Of a stretch of 64,000 nt of DNA, positions 34,961-46,179 are shown piece by piece. The notes beneath the pieces were generated by a model that was not told where the DNA came from, searched no databases, and worked only from the letters and a program-made list of their open reading frames with translations. The stretch spans positions 7,666,695 through 7,730,694 of the forward strand of contig NW_020312788.1 in the NCBI RefSeq assembly GCF_003265705.1, read 5' to 3'. This stretch comes from Callorhinus ursinus. Taxonomy: Eukaryota > Chordata > Mammalia > Carnivora > Otariidae. The translations under genes were made by a program, and so were the position numbers. How positions within the stretch are numbered: position 1 is the first letter of the stretch; the number at the start of each line of letters is the position of its first letter.

Positions 34961-36920
34961 GAGCTGGTGCTACTAGCTGAAGCATTTAGGATTAGGTGAT
35001 GGTGCTCCTGGGACCAGATGCAAGTCATCTAGGGTCTGGACCTCAAGCAGTCCAGCTCCAGAGCCACTTATGCTAGAGAGAGTGTCTCTGTACATCCAGA
35101 AGCTCACATTCTGAAGCAGGAGCTGCACTTGATGGACATGAGAAGTGCCAATTATGATTTGCAAATTCATTGCAGTGAATGCACAAAGACTGATGTGCTG
35201 AGCTCTCCTTGGAGATGTTGTGGAGGCTTCGTGGAGCAGAAAGTCTGATGTGGGTCTAACAGGAAATCTTAGCATATTTTTATTCACACCCCTCTGGCAA
35301 TCTGATGAAATTTTCACAGAATAATATTTTTAAACACTTAAATACATAGAAATGTAACTGAAACAAACTATATGGAAAGAGTTATATAAAATATGTTTTT
35401 CATGTACTAATATATGTACTTTTTTATTAATGCACTAAATAGCAAGATTTAATGGTGGTTCTGGTAATCACCCTAATTAAAAGAAGTGAAAAATCTAAAT
35501 GTTACTTGAGACATCTGTAAAAACTGTAACCTGTTCTGAAAATACCTGTGATATTGGTAGAGTCACAGGTTCTGCTAATAATACTGAGGTTTACAGCCCA
35601 TATTTATTTTTAAAAGATATGCTAGATTTCAGGAAGGGGTTAGCAAAATTGAAGATATAATTTTTTTCATCCACATTCATAAACACATTGAATTCTGTCC
35701 ATGGTCTGTCTGGGGTCCATGGACCCCTGGAAGAATGAAGAAGCATTTATGATGTGGACAAGGCCAGCATAACCTGCTATGCTGTGATTTAGGAAATGCT
35801 ATATTAAGGGCTATCTTGAGTTTTGTCACAAGCAAAAGTCCTTCCCCAAAGTATAAACAGATTATTGCTTTCACATTATGGACTGCAAGAATGGCCTGCT
35901 GAGCAACACCATTAATTAAGACTGAATAGTAATACTCTCTGCAAACTTTGTTCCTCTCTCACTGCAGCCAAATTAGGATTTACGTGCTCTTGCCAGCACT
36001 CTTCTGAAGATTTCAGTGTCTTAGTAATTTTATTACAAGGTAAACATTTGATTCCAATGAAGGTGTAGTTTCTACCTGTGCAGCATCCATAGTGTGGAAA
36101 CGAAGACCCAAAATGTGATAACAAAAGGAGTCCCCAGTCATGCTGGGACCAGAATCTGGCAGCCAACTGAGAGGAAGAATTTAGTGAATGTCCAATTTGG
36201 GACCCACGAGATATCTTGGAAGGACTGATAGAAGATCCAGGGGAAAAAAAAAAAAAAAGAAGGAAGGGATTCTTGGTTACTCTTTGAAGGAAGGGTCATC
36301 ATTGGAATGTAACAGGCATCACTGAGACTCGAGATTCAGCTGTTTGTTTACCACCTAGCCCTCTGCTGCCAGGTTGCAGTGAGTGCCGGGAAGTTTTCCC
36401 CAGCACATGCAAAGGCTCCAAGTAGTTCATTAAGGCTTCTCACCTCTTCCTCACTCACCCTCGTTTTTGGAGGTGTAAATTAGAGAGGCAGATGTACAAT
36501 CTGGGAAGTTTTCCAGCTACATATTTAGAACATCGAGTGTTCGGCACTGTGGGCGTTGAGCAGGGTTTTTCAGTCTGTCACACATCCAGCCTCAGTGCCA
36601 AGGAAACCTCCCAAATGGCCCCTGAATGCTTTGTTCTAGAATAAAATAGCAACCTTTCTCAGGACAGGCTACAGTTTGCTTTTTAATTTTTATTGTATAA
36701 TGAATAACTACTGAGCATGGTGGGAGAAAAGGATTCTGATTTAAGTCTGGGAAGCCCCGAGTTTCCTAAGTGATATCTGTTAGGGGAAAACCTTAAAAGG
36801 TCCTTTTATTGCAATTTGCAAAAAATTCTGGTGCACCAAGAATCGTATTAAATACCAGAAGGCTCAAACGGCATAAGAGCATACTTACTTATATTTGAAA
36901 AGTACTTTTCAGTTTGAAGA
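34961..36920. other. No recognised gene or repeat
   Basis: Single-copy-looking sequence of mixed composition with a 15-A run near 36245. A 114-codon minus-strand frame (34973-35317) has no recognisable motif. The GC-richer stretch at 36300-36660 has no open frame of note. Confidence 0.4.
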
Positions 36921-36924
36921 GTAC

Positions 36925-37050
36925 TTTTATATATTTTACCTCATGTGATCCTAACTAAACCTCAAATCTGCAGGGTAGAATTTTATTTTTCCAAAATTTG
37001 ACAGGAAACCAGATTCAGGTTAAGTAGGTCAGCCAATGTCATAAAGATAC
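36925..37050 (-). repeat. MIR SINE fragment
   Basis: TTTTACCTCATGTGATCCTAACTAAACCTC, TGCAGGGTAGAATTTTATTTTTCC and CAGGAAACCAGATTCAGG follow the MIR core in reverse. Confidence 0.5.
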
Positions 37051-37748
37051 ACTATAGTGGAATGAGGTATTAATCCCTTCATTCATGAAACTCTTCAATA
37101 ATTTTACCAGGCAAATATAGTGGGTGATAAAATAATATAGAACTCTATACTCATCTAATTTCCTCCACTATCTCCCAAATAACCTAATATAGAGAGCAGT
37201 CATCTGAGAAACAGAAATAGTTGACTATAAATGGAGATTAAGGGCAACCCATAAAGAACATGGAGGGTTGGGAGAACTGTTCCTTTGGGTGCTTATAGTA
37301 CATACGGATCTGTTTCCACCTCACACTTTTTTCAGCATAATTCAGTTTTCCAGTCCTCGCTAATCTAAATTTCTCTTGCTTCCTTTACTCTAAATTGAAA
37401 AGAGTTGGACTCCATTCATGGTGAGAGTCTTCATTTGTTCCTCAGGTGGACAATTTTGAGATGGATTCTATGTGGCTCTTCAGTGGCTCCCAGTAGGATT
37501 GAGGGCCAGTTGCCTAGGGGTGACCATCTCAAGAACACTCGCTTGTAAGGACTTTCTCTTCTTTTTTTTATTTTTCATTCTTTTCTACCTCTCATTCCTG
37601 TGCTCTGGGATGACTTCCAAAATAAATCACTTGTACACAAGCCCTGGTTTCAGGCTTTGCTTTCTGGGGAAAAGCCTAGGTGAACACAGAGGAAAACTAT
37701 AGGTTTTTGGTATTGTGTAACCTAAATTCCTCAACTGACTCTATGTTT
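37051..37748. other. No recognised gene or repeat
   Basis: Single-copy-looking sequence. Only short open frames occur. Confidence 0.4.
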
Positions 37749-37761
37749 GAAAAGAATTCTG

Positions 37762-37963
37762 GGGGGCCCTGGGTAGCTCAGTCAGTTAAGCGTCTGTCTT
37801 TGGCTCAGGTCATGATCCCAGGGTTCTGAGATCAAGCCCCACATTGGGCTCTGCTCAGAGGGGAGGATGCTGCTTCTCCTTCTCCCTCTGCCACTCCCCT
37901 GCTTTTACTCTCTGGCTCTCTCTATCTCTCTATCAAATAAATAAATAAAGTCTTAAAAAAAAA
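37762..37963 (+). mobile_element. CAN-SINE
   Basis: GGGGCCCTGGGTAGCTCAGTCAGTTAAGCG, a CT-rich body and an AAATAAATAAATAAAG/A-run tail are present. An imperfect duplication (GAAAAGAATTCTG / AGAAAGGATTCTG) flanks it. Confidence 0.94.
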
Positions 37964-38162
37964 AAGAAAGGATTCTGTTATTGTGTACTATGAACTCCAA
38001 AAATTAATAGTTGGACCAAAACCTCCTAGGAAAGGAAGTGAATGCCATATGCCTCTAACTTGAAGGAAGCCAGAATGAATAGAGCCCAAGTTTCAACTGC
38101 TCACAGCCCACACCACAAAGTTGCAAGACCATCTTCGTATTGTGTTCTTTCCATCTTCCCTA

Positions 38163-38176
38163 ATTAAAGCTCTAAA

Positions 38177-38209
<33 letters not shown>

Positions 38210-38218
38210 ACCTCCAGC
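38163..38218 (+). repeat. ATTAAA signal followed by a 41-bp poly(A) tract
   Basis: An uninterrupted run of 41 A (38178-38218) is preceded nine bases upstream by ATTAAA (38163-38168), the commonest variant polyadenylation signal. The upstream ~200 bp match no SINE or L1 I know. This could be the 3' end of a small retrocopy, but no convincing target-site duplication is visible. Confidence 0.6.
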
Positions 38219-40164
38219 CCTGCATGTTGTACCCAACACAGACTCAGTGCTAAGGTGGATTCCCCTTTCAATTATGTAAGCCCCCGACTGAGGACTCCAC
38301 TCATGTGCTCCCTTCTATTTTCATCATAAGATTCAGCTTGCCTCTCTTAGCAAGATCCATTCCAAATGAATGTGCTAGGAATTCCCCATCCTCTTTGACT
38401 TTTCTATGGCAGCAGAACACACGTGGCATTGTTCCTGACAGCCATGTTGCCACAGGCACCTCCTCTTCACCACACACTCTGCATGCATCAGGAAGCAGTG
38501 CCTTCTGTTCTCTTTGCCCGTACAGCATGCACTGGCTTTGGGAATGATGGCTGCCTACTCTGATCTGGACACTTCTGCCTCAAAGTTACTGTAAGGAAAA
38601 AAAAAAAATCCCAAACCCTTCATTTTGTACTTAAATGATTAGCAGTTATTTTTTTTTTCGGAAATACAGAGAGAAACCATATGACTGACCTGCATAGTGA
38701 CATCACTCACAAGAAGTTGAAGAGCTGGTCAGTTAGCCCCAGTCTCCGTTCATGTGCTCCAGACGAAGTTATTATGTGAATGTTTTTATTTTCAACATGA
38801 CCCCAATCTGTGGAAAGAGCATTAAAGCATTGACTGTTGTATTTTGTTGTTCACTGGTAGAAAAAAAAATGACGTTTTACTTAAACATTTTAATTCAGTG
38901 TAAGGACGATTCCCTTTAAGGGTGGAGCACAAGGACAAACATAAATCTGACAAAATGGTGCGGCAATTGCAAAGTTACGAGATTTGATATATTTTAAAAT
39001 ATTAGCAAATATGAAATGGTTATTTGGAAGTGATGGTAGTGTATTTTGGGGTGTGTCAGGAGTGAGCAAAACCACTCCTCACCTTATTTTTTGAATATGT
39101 GAAATGACAAGTTTTGTGATCTATATTCAGGGCAAATATAATCATATACACTATTTCCTTTGAAACAAACAAACAAAAAAAGAATCTGGAAAAACTTTTG
39201 CTGTTTTTTAAAACTGCCACTAGATGGTATGCAAATACTCTTTCTCCAATGCTGGTTCTATTGTTTTTAGATTGTTAGAATATGAGATGTATCTGTGTAT
39301 GTGATGTTCTCATTTAACTTTATTCCTGAATTTGAGCTGGAGAATAGGAGGAAGGGATGCTGCTTGGATCAGGAACTTTTCATTAACTCTTGTCAACTCC
39401 GCAGGATCAATGTTTCCCTTTATATGTTAATGTGATATTTTGAAATTTCAAACTTTAAATTTTTCCGTACCATTTCCCCAGCATAGCCATGAACCAATTA
39501 TTAAATAATAATATTTAAGGATCTCCTGCAATTAGCAAGTATATTTTGTATCTAGAAGACTTTGGACTAGAAGACTAACAGTATTTTATATTAGTGATTA
39601 TAAAAAATTACTTAGAGGTTTAAAAACCTACATAGTTACCAAATATAAATATGATTTCTTGGCCTACAAAAAGAAAAAAATAATAAGTTTTTTTAATATG
39701 AGTTATCTTGTACTTTTAATTGCTAAAATTAATTCCCAATTTGGTCTATTCAGATGTCTATGTTTTTTAATATATGGGCAAATATTTAATGTCTCTCTGT
39801 CCAACTGAGATTCTGATTTGTTTTCTTCTAACTCATAAAGAAAATTAATGGCTTTCTATTCCCAATGAGGTAATGACATCCATCATTATATAACAAATCT
39901 CTGGTGAGTCCAGATCTTTCCAAAACCAATTATTATTTGGAGTTTCAATCAACTCTAGCTCCCAGTATTAGTATGTTCACCATTCCAGCTTCTTTATTCC
40001 TGCTGTAACACACGACATCTTCTATGCAAAAGTTACTTACCAGTTGTTCCAATCTATAGCCTCCAACTGGCCGTTGTGGTCTCCTTGCCATTCTTCTGGA
40101 TGGGGGATTAATGGAAGATCAGGAAAGAGCAGGGAGGAAAGGGAAGATGAAGTGGGATAGTCAT
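38219..40164. other. No recognised gene or repeat
   Basis: Single-copy-looking. Short frames on both strands at 38301-38547 have no recognisable product. Confidence 0.4.
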
Positions 40165-40181
40165 AAGAGTCCCTGACTCAA

Positions 40182-40675
40182 TCAGAGAAAGACATGTATC
40201 ATATGACCTCACTGATATGAGGAATTCTTAATCTCAGGAACAAACTGAGGGTTGCTGGAGTGGTGGGGGGTGGGAGGGATGGGGTGGCTGGGTGATAGAC
40301 ATTGGGGAGGGTGTGTGCTACGGTGTGCGCTGTGAATTGTGTAAGACTGTTGAATCACAGATCTGTACTTCTGAAACAAATAACGCAACATATGTTAAGA
40401 AAAAAGAAAAAGAAGAAGATAGCAGGAGAGGAAGAATGAAGGGGAGTAAGTCAGAGGGGGAGACGAACCAGGAGAGATGATGGACTCTGAAAAACAAATT
40501 GAGGTTTCTGGAGGGGAGGAGGGTGGGGGGATGGGTTAGCCTGGTGATGGGTATTAAAGAGGGCACATTCTGCATGGAGCACTGGGTGTTATGAACAAAC
40601 AATGAATCATGGAACAGTACACCAAAACAAATTATGTAATATATGGTGATTAACATAACAATAAAAAATAAAAAA
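40182..40675 (+). mobile_element. Recent 5'-truncated carnivore L1 (last ~494 bp)
   Basis: It starts within the end of ORF2 (the CAGAGAAAGACATGTATCATATGACCTCA text encoding QSEKDMYHMTS) and includes the whole 3'UTR with the G-rich tract at 40264-40292. It ends GTGATTAACATAACAATAAAAAATAAAAAA. A perfect 17-bp duplication, AAGAGTCCCTGACTCAA, lies at 40165-40181 and 40676-40692. Confidence 0.97.
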
Positions 40676-40692
40676 AAGAGTCCCTGACTCAA

Positions 40693-41666
40693 CTGCCTAT
40701 GCTTAAAATTAACCTTCTCTCTGAATGTGTAGTACAGTTGTACACATTAGTGCAATTTCATAGATAAAGAACATCTTATTTCATGACATCATTTAGTTGT
40801 TTATATAACTACATATACCTACACAGCCATACACACTATGAATGTAAAAAGCCATCTGCCCATATAACCACATAAGTAGTAAGGAACTGCCTTATATCTC
40901 AAATTATCTGGATTTTTCTGATTACTCATTCTCTAATTAAGTCTTCACCGTCAGCCTGAACTTCATGTTGATCTAGTTTATTCCTCTTCTTGCCATATTT
41001 TTTTTCTAAATCCTTGGCCTTTTAATCTCATATTTGTTTTCTTTGTTCTTGTTCTGAATCACACAATAATCCCAAAGGAAGATAGATAACCATGCAGATT
41101 TCACACATTACAGAGGCTGGCTCAGCAGCAGCTCTCCTGCTTGCTAATTTGCTACTGAAGACCCCAAAGTAATTATATCCTTTGTTTAAGTTCCAGGCTC
41201 ACTGGTTTGACACACACTATTTACAGATAAACTCCCCTTTGGCTTCATTGAAAGGATGGAGGCCCGTGGATTTATTCTCCTTAACCTAATTTCACAATTT
41301 TGTGGAAAATAGCTGCAAGGGAAGGTGTAAGGATCTTTGTAATCCGTAATCAGTTGCTTTTGATCCCATTCTTTCCTGACACATGAGGACTTTGCTTCTA
41401 TGCCCAACTCTGCACAGCTGTTTATTTTGAGCACCTTCTTCTCCTACTTTAATACATGGTATTAGTTTCCTCTTTTAAAATAAAAACAAAAATACAGAAA
41501 AAAAGAATGAATCCTTCCTTTGCCCTTCCACACTTACCAACTTTTATCTTTTATATCACTGAAAACATGTCAATATTCCAACATTTTCATTCTTGTCTTT
41601 ATCAACTGTAACCTCTGCAATTTTGCAACTTTACCCTACTCTTCTCAGAAAATGTCCACTTTCTAA
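40693..41666. other. No recognised gene or repeat
   Basis: AT-rich single-copy-looking sequence without a credible coding frame. Confidence 0.4.
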
Positions 41667-41668
41667 TA

Positions 41669-42006
41669 CAGTTGACCCTTGTACAACACACAGGTTAGGG
41701 GTGTCAAACCCCACATGGCCAGATATCTACATTTAATTTTTGACTCCCCCCAAAACTCAACTACTAATAGCCTATTGTTGACCAGAAGCCTTACTAATAA
41801 CATAAACAATTTAATTAACACATATTTTGAATGCTATATGCATTATCTACAGTATTCTTACAATAAAGTAAGCTCGAGAAAGAAAAATGTTATTAAGAAA
41901 ATCATAAGGAAGAGAATACATTTACAGTACTGTACAGTACTCAGAAAAAAATCCACTTATAAGTGTAGCCACACAATTCAAACCCATTTTGTTCCAGGGT
42001 CAACTG
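41669..42006. mobile_element. MER2-like Tigger (TcMar) DNA transposon
   Basis: The 338-bp element begins CAGTTGACCCTTGTACAAC and ends GTTCCAGGGTCAACTG, an imperfect terminal inverted repeat, and has TA on both sides (41667-41668 and 42007-42008). Internal text such as CAAAACTCAACTACTAATAGCC, ACAATAAAGTAAGCTCGAG and TTTACAGTACTGTACAG is typical of MER2. It is non-autonomous and immobile today. Confidence 0.9.
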
Positions 42007-42009
42007 TAT

Positions 42010-42699
42010 TCCATTGATCACCACTCCTAATGACATTTCTTATTTCCCTGAACCTGAGAACTATATTTATTTTGTTGACCAAACTTTCCTTCATGAACTT
42101 CCCTTGTGCTGTGAATTCTGTAATCACGACCTTGATTCTCCTCCTAGCATTCTGATAGCATATCCATTTATTTGGGATCTCCTGCGCTTTCTCTTTCTTC
42201 TTAACTGTAAACATTCTCAGGGACAACTGCATCCTGATCCTTCGCTCTTCTATTTGTTCTCCATTTATCTACTTTTTCATTTGTCCGTTCCTTTTTACGG
42301 CTCTCACACCAGTCTACCTGAACCACTGCTAAGCCTGCCACATCTTCTTGTGTGATGGCTCTACGGGGAAAAGATCATTAGAGAAGAGCTGATTGGGGAA
42401 TGTGCAGAGAATGCTGGCGTTAGGAAACCATCATTTTGTAACTGCATAAAGTTAAGTATATAAACCACACAATCATAGTAAAGATTAGTTCAGGCAAGGC
42501 TTATCCACGGATGCTAAATCTAGAAGGAAATTTTGATGAGGTATAAGATATTTGCACTGCTTTAAATTGTTTTCCTAAATATTGGTTAATACTTGCAAAA
42601 GGAATTATAGGAACTGTACAGTGGAGAAAGCAAGCATCATCTTAGCTAGGTGATAAAATTGACATCACAAAATGAGAGAATGATGGGCATTGTCTGCCT
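42010..42699. other. No recognised gene or repeat
   Basis: A pyrimidine-rich stretch to about 42360 carries by-chance open frames (113 codons on plus at 42014-42355). It may be an old repeat that I cannot name. Confidence 0.35.
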
Positions 42700-42704
42700 C
42701 CAGA

Positions 42705-42840
42705 TGTCACCCCTGGTACAGTATCACTTAAGCCATCCATACCTTAGCTTCCTCAGCAACGAATTGAAGATGTACCGTGTGAATTCAAGAACTCAGCACT
42801 GTGCCTGAATTCTTGTAAGCATTCAGTAAATGTTAATCTC
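42705..42840 (+). repeat. MIR SINE fragment
   Basis: CCATACCTTAGCTTCCTCAGCAACGAATTGAAGATG and GCACTGTGCCTGAATTCTTGTAAGCATTCAGTAAATGTTAATC give the MIR core and 3' end. Confidence 0.6.
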
Positions 42841-43139
42841 TTCCTTCAAAATTTTCCATGATATGTTTCTTCATACATTTTTTACCTTTTATCCCATTGC
42901 TCTTCTGTATGCTTTCTTCACCCAAGTCATATGTGTGTCTTTTTTCTCCAACTATACTGGCAGGTATGTTCATTATTGCATCTTACACAGAGTAGATGCT
43001 GATATGTGTTTGTTGTTGCCATTGGTATTTGATTACTGTGTGTACTGTTTTGTTTGATGAATTGGCGGTGAAAGGACTTTTCTAGTTTATACTAAGTCTG
43101 TTACTATAGATACCACATTTTCCTCTAGGTTTTCATTTT

Positions 43140-43960
43140 TTTTAAATTCTCTCTATGGTACCAGCAAGTTAGTTTTTTTTTCCAGGAAGGTATTTTGATC
43201 ACATCGTTTTTTAATTTGATTTAGCTAAACAAATAAATAAGAAATGTAATAATTTAATTTAAAAGGTAAGCTAAATTCAAAGCTTATAAATAATCACTCT
43301 CATAATAAAGTTTATTTTCCAAAACTGATATTAGAAGACATATTTATTGATTATGCTGTGAAGCACAAGGTAACACTAAATTTTAAAGTAAAGCTTTTAT
43401 CTAATTGTGGCTAAAGAAGGAAGTCAAGATTAAGTACATGATGCAATTTAATTAAATGATTTAAATTTCATCTGTTACATAGAAATCGTGTTGGAAAATC
43501 ATGTTTATTGATTACACAGGTAACTATCAATTTTAAACTGAAGTAGTTTTCTAATTGAGTGTAAGAAATAATTAAGGTGTTAAGGCCTAAGGGATGATTA
43601 ATTTTTTATTAAGCTGCCTTGGAAATTCATCCTTTAAATTAAAATGTGCTTGTCAAAATTAGATGTTTGATTCAGAGACCAACAAGAAATATTGATTTCG
43701 TTTTTGCTATTTATTATATGGAGTATAGAGTTTGTATTCCTTAAAGCATATTATGATCTGTTTATATTATAGCATAAAATGAGGAAAAGGAATATCCATC
43801 CATTCAACACAAATAAAATGGATGAGTTGGAGTGAATTTAATATTTTGTTTTATTTTCTCAATTGATTGCTTAGTAATTTAGCAATCGTGTAGTGATTTA
43901 ATTTTTTAGCTGAGACAAGAGTTTTTAAAGCTTTCTTTTTAGACAAACTTAGTGAATATC
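43140..43960. other. AT-rich block with diverged internal duplication
   Basis: The block has many TAAT-core motifs (TTTAATTAAATGATTTAAAT, TAATTAAGG, GATTAATTTTTTATTAAG) and no recognised repeat. Two segments, 43342-43412 and 43503-43562, share TTTATTGATTA, an A(C)AGGTAAC core, AATTTTAAA and CTAATTG in the same order, about 160 bp apart. It could be a conserved regulatory element or simply an old local duplication. The sequence alone does not decide. Confidence 0.35.
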
Positions 43961-44429
43961 TTAAGGTAATAAATGTTTCCAAAATTAAGTACATGTTCTT
44001 CAATTTGAAAAGCAAATCTAAATTATCTGCATATATATAACCAAAGAAACCATCTAATTTGGTTTAAAAAGTCAGAAAAATAAATTAGCTTTATGATATC
44101 CTAGTCCACAGTACTTTGTAGCTTCTTTCTAAATGCAGGCTAGTGTTGCATCCTTGAAACACTTTCTTTAATAGTATTTAAAGATACAATACTATAAGAA
44201 ACAATTAGGGAAATGATGCAACTCTACTTTTTTTCTAACTTACTTGTAATTTTCAAAACCTATCAAGTAATGAATGAGAAGATGTGAAAAGTACATAAAT
44301 AGCACATATGCCAATCCTGGAGCATAAAGGAAGCATTCCTTACCACAATTCTATATCAATAATATAATCAATACATCAATAATATTGATATCAATATATT
44401 AATATTAATAACTTCTTTTATCAATTTTT

Positions 44430-44650
44430 CAAACATAAATGGCAACTTGCATACATTAATTTCCACCTCAACTCTATTAGATCTACTTGACAAATAAGAA
44501 AAATGACCTATATTATTTTTACTTGATAAATGAGAAAATAGAGACTTCCAGAGGTTAAGTCATCTGGCCAAGATCATGAAGCAAGTATAAGCAGAACCAG
44601 AATTCAAAAATAGTTCAGTCTATACTTAAAGTCTGCACTTTTAACAAGTA
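44430..44650 (-). repeat. MIR SINE
   Basis: TACATTAATTTCCACCTCAAC, TACTTGATAAATGAGAAAATAGAGACTTCCAGAGGTTAAGTCATCTGGCCAAGATCATGAAGC and AGAACCAGAATTCAAA follow the full MIR in reverse. Confidence 0.65.
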
Positions 44651-44944
44651 TGTATACTGCATTCATGGTTATGCTTATATTTGAAGTGCGGAGGTAAAAC
44701 AAGTCTTAGTTTCTATTGTTCTCCTTTGATCATGGCTCCATTCTACTTTCATCTCACCAGAAAACTGGTCAAGAAAAATATATGAGACTTTTCACATCAT
44801 GTGCCATTTTTCTCAACTTTCATTTCATAGAAACAAACTATTTGGAGGCCAAGCTTAAGATGGCAATCACTTTATCCTGATACTATTTTTTCTTTTCCAT
44901 TTTCAAGTGAGGAGAATAATATTTACCATCAAAAATCGTAAAGA

Positions 44945-45148
44945 GGGGCATCTGGGTGACTCAGTCAGTTAAGCATCTGCCTTCAGCTCAGGTCATGATC
45001 CCAGGGTCCCAAGACCTAGCCCAAGTCTGGCTCCCTGCTCAGTGGGGAGTCTGTTTATCCCCCTCCCTCTGCCTCTGACCCTCCCTTCCACTCGTGCACA
45101 CACTCTCTCTCTCTCAGATAAAGAAATAAAATCTTTATTAAAAGAAAG
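44945..45148 (+). mobile_element. CAN-SINE
   Basis: GGGGCATCTGGGTGACTCAGTCAGTTAAGC, CTGCCTTCAGCTCAGG and TGCTCAGTGGGGAGTCTG are present with an AAATAAAATCTTTATTA tail. It sits about 50 bp upstream of another SINE of the same orientation. Confidence 0.93.
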
Positions 45149-45194
45149 TTGTTGTAAAGATTAAATGAGATAAGGCATCAAGAAAATTATGTGT

Positions 45195-45360
45195 TGGGGC
45201 ACCTGGTGGCTCAGTCGGTTGGGTGTCTGCCTTCAGCTCAGGTCTGGGATCGAGCCCCGTGTCAGGCTCCTAACTCAGTGGGGAGCCTGCTTCTCCCTCT
45301 CCCTCTGCTCCTCCTTGCCTCTTGTGATCTCTCTCTATCTATCTCAAATAAAAAAAAAAA
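45195..45360 (+). mobile_element. CAN-SINE with internal deletion
   Basis: The head GGGGCACCTGGTGGCTCAGTCGG is followed by CAGCTCAGGTCTGGGATCGAGCC. Compared with its relatives it lacks the ~15 bp CATGATCCCAGGGTC between the A and B boxes. The duplication is near-perfect: AGAAAATTATGTGT at 45181-45194 and AGAAAGTTATGTGT at 45361-45374. Confidence 0.94.
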
Positions 45361-45734
45361 AGAAAGTTATGTGTAAGAGTACTGAAGGGTGCTCCTCAAA
45401 TGTGAACAGTATTTTTCCTTTTCTTTGTTTTTTTATCAATGCTTAGCATCACGATGTCGTTATGACTTGAAAAAGGAGCTTCAACTTTCGGATAAATAAT
45501 GTCATACATAAATTCATAAGTATGGTACACTAAAAAAATTCTGATATGCCCCTAGGGTACAGGGTAAATATGAGTAATTTAAGAAATCCCAACTGGTACT
45601 CCGATAGTCTGATACACTGGCTGGTTTAGACTACCTGGGGAAACTAAATATTTCATAAAATAGTTGAGTAGAATCAAAGTTTGTATGTGTGTACTCCTTG
45701 TTTTGAAAACTGTTATAAGCATATATTTCTATTT

Positions 45735-45775
45735 ACACACACACATATATATATGCAATATGTGTGTGTGTGTTT
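45735..45775. repeat. (CA)n-(TA)n-(TG)n microsatellite
   Basis: ACACACACACATATATATATG is followed by ATATGTGTGTGTGTGTTT, giving a short inverted-symmetric compound repeat. Confidence 0.9.
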
Positions 45776-46179
45776 ATGGGTATTTGATAAATTGGCTGCA
45801 CGCTCACCTGCCATAATAAGAACTTCCAAGATGACTAGATCATGCATACTTTTTCTGTTATGTATATACTGACACTCTGTCCACATAGAAGAGAACTTTT
45901 AAGCAAGAATATACATTATACTTTAACATTTTCTCAACAGAGTGTTAATTCTACTACCTGCACATCTAGTATCTAAAGCATATGGATCTCTCTAATTACA
46001 TGGAATACTGGCACTTCAAATATTGTCACAGAATCCAATCATGATGGCCTGTGATTTATACTTGCCTCGCGTTCACTTGAGATAGCTAATGTTTTAGAGG
46101 TAGAACAGGGATTTATTAAGTGCCCATTCCTCTGAGTTCTCTCACTCCCTCAGTTTCCCCTATACTGAGTCAGGCCAGT

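Noticed and set aside
34973..35317. 114-codon minus-strand frame
   Set aside because: No motif, poor context and no neighbouring exon signals. Best treated as chance.
37978..38177. Named processed pseudogene before the 41-A tract
   Set aside because: No recognisable source transcript and no clear target-site duplication, so it is kept only as an observation.
42014..42355. 113-codon plus-strand frame
   Set aside because: Pyrimidine-rich DNA gives a Phe/Leu/Ser-rich translation, typical of non-coding sequence.
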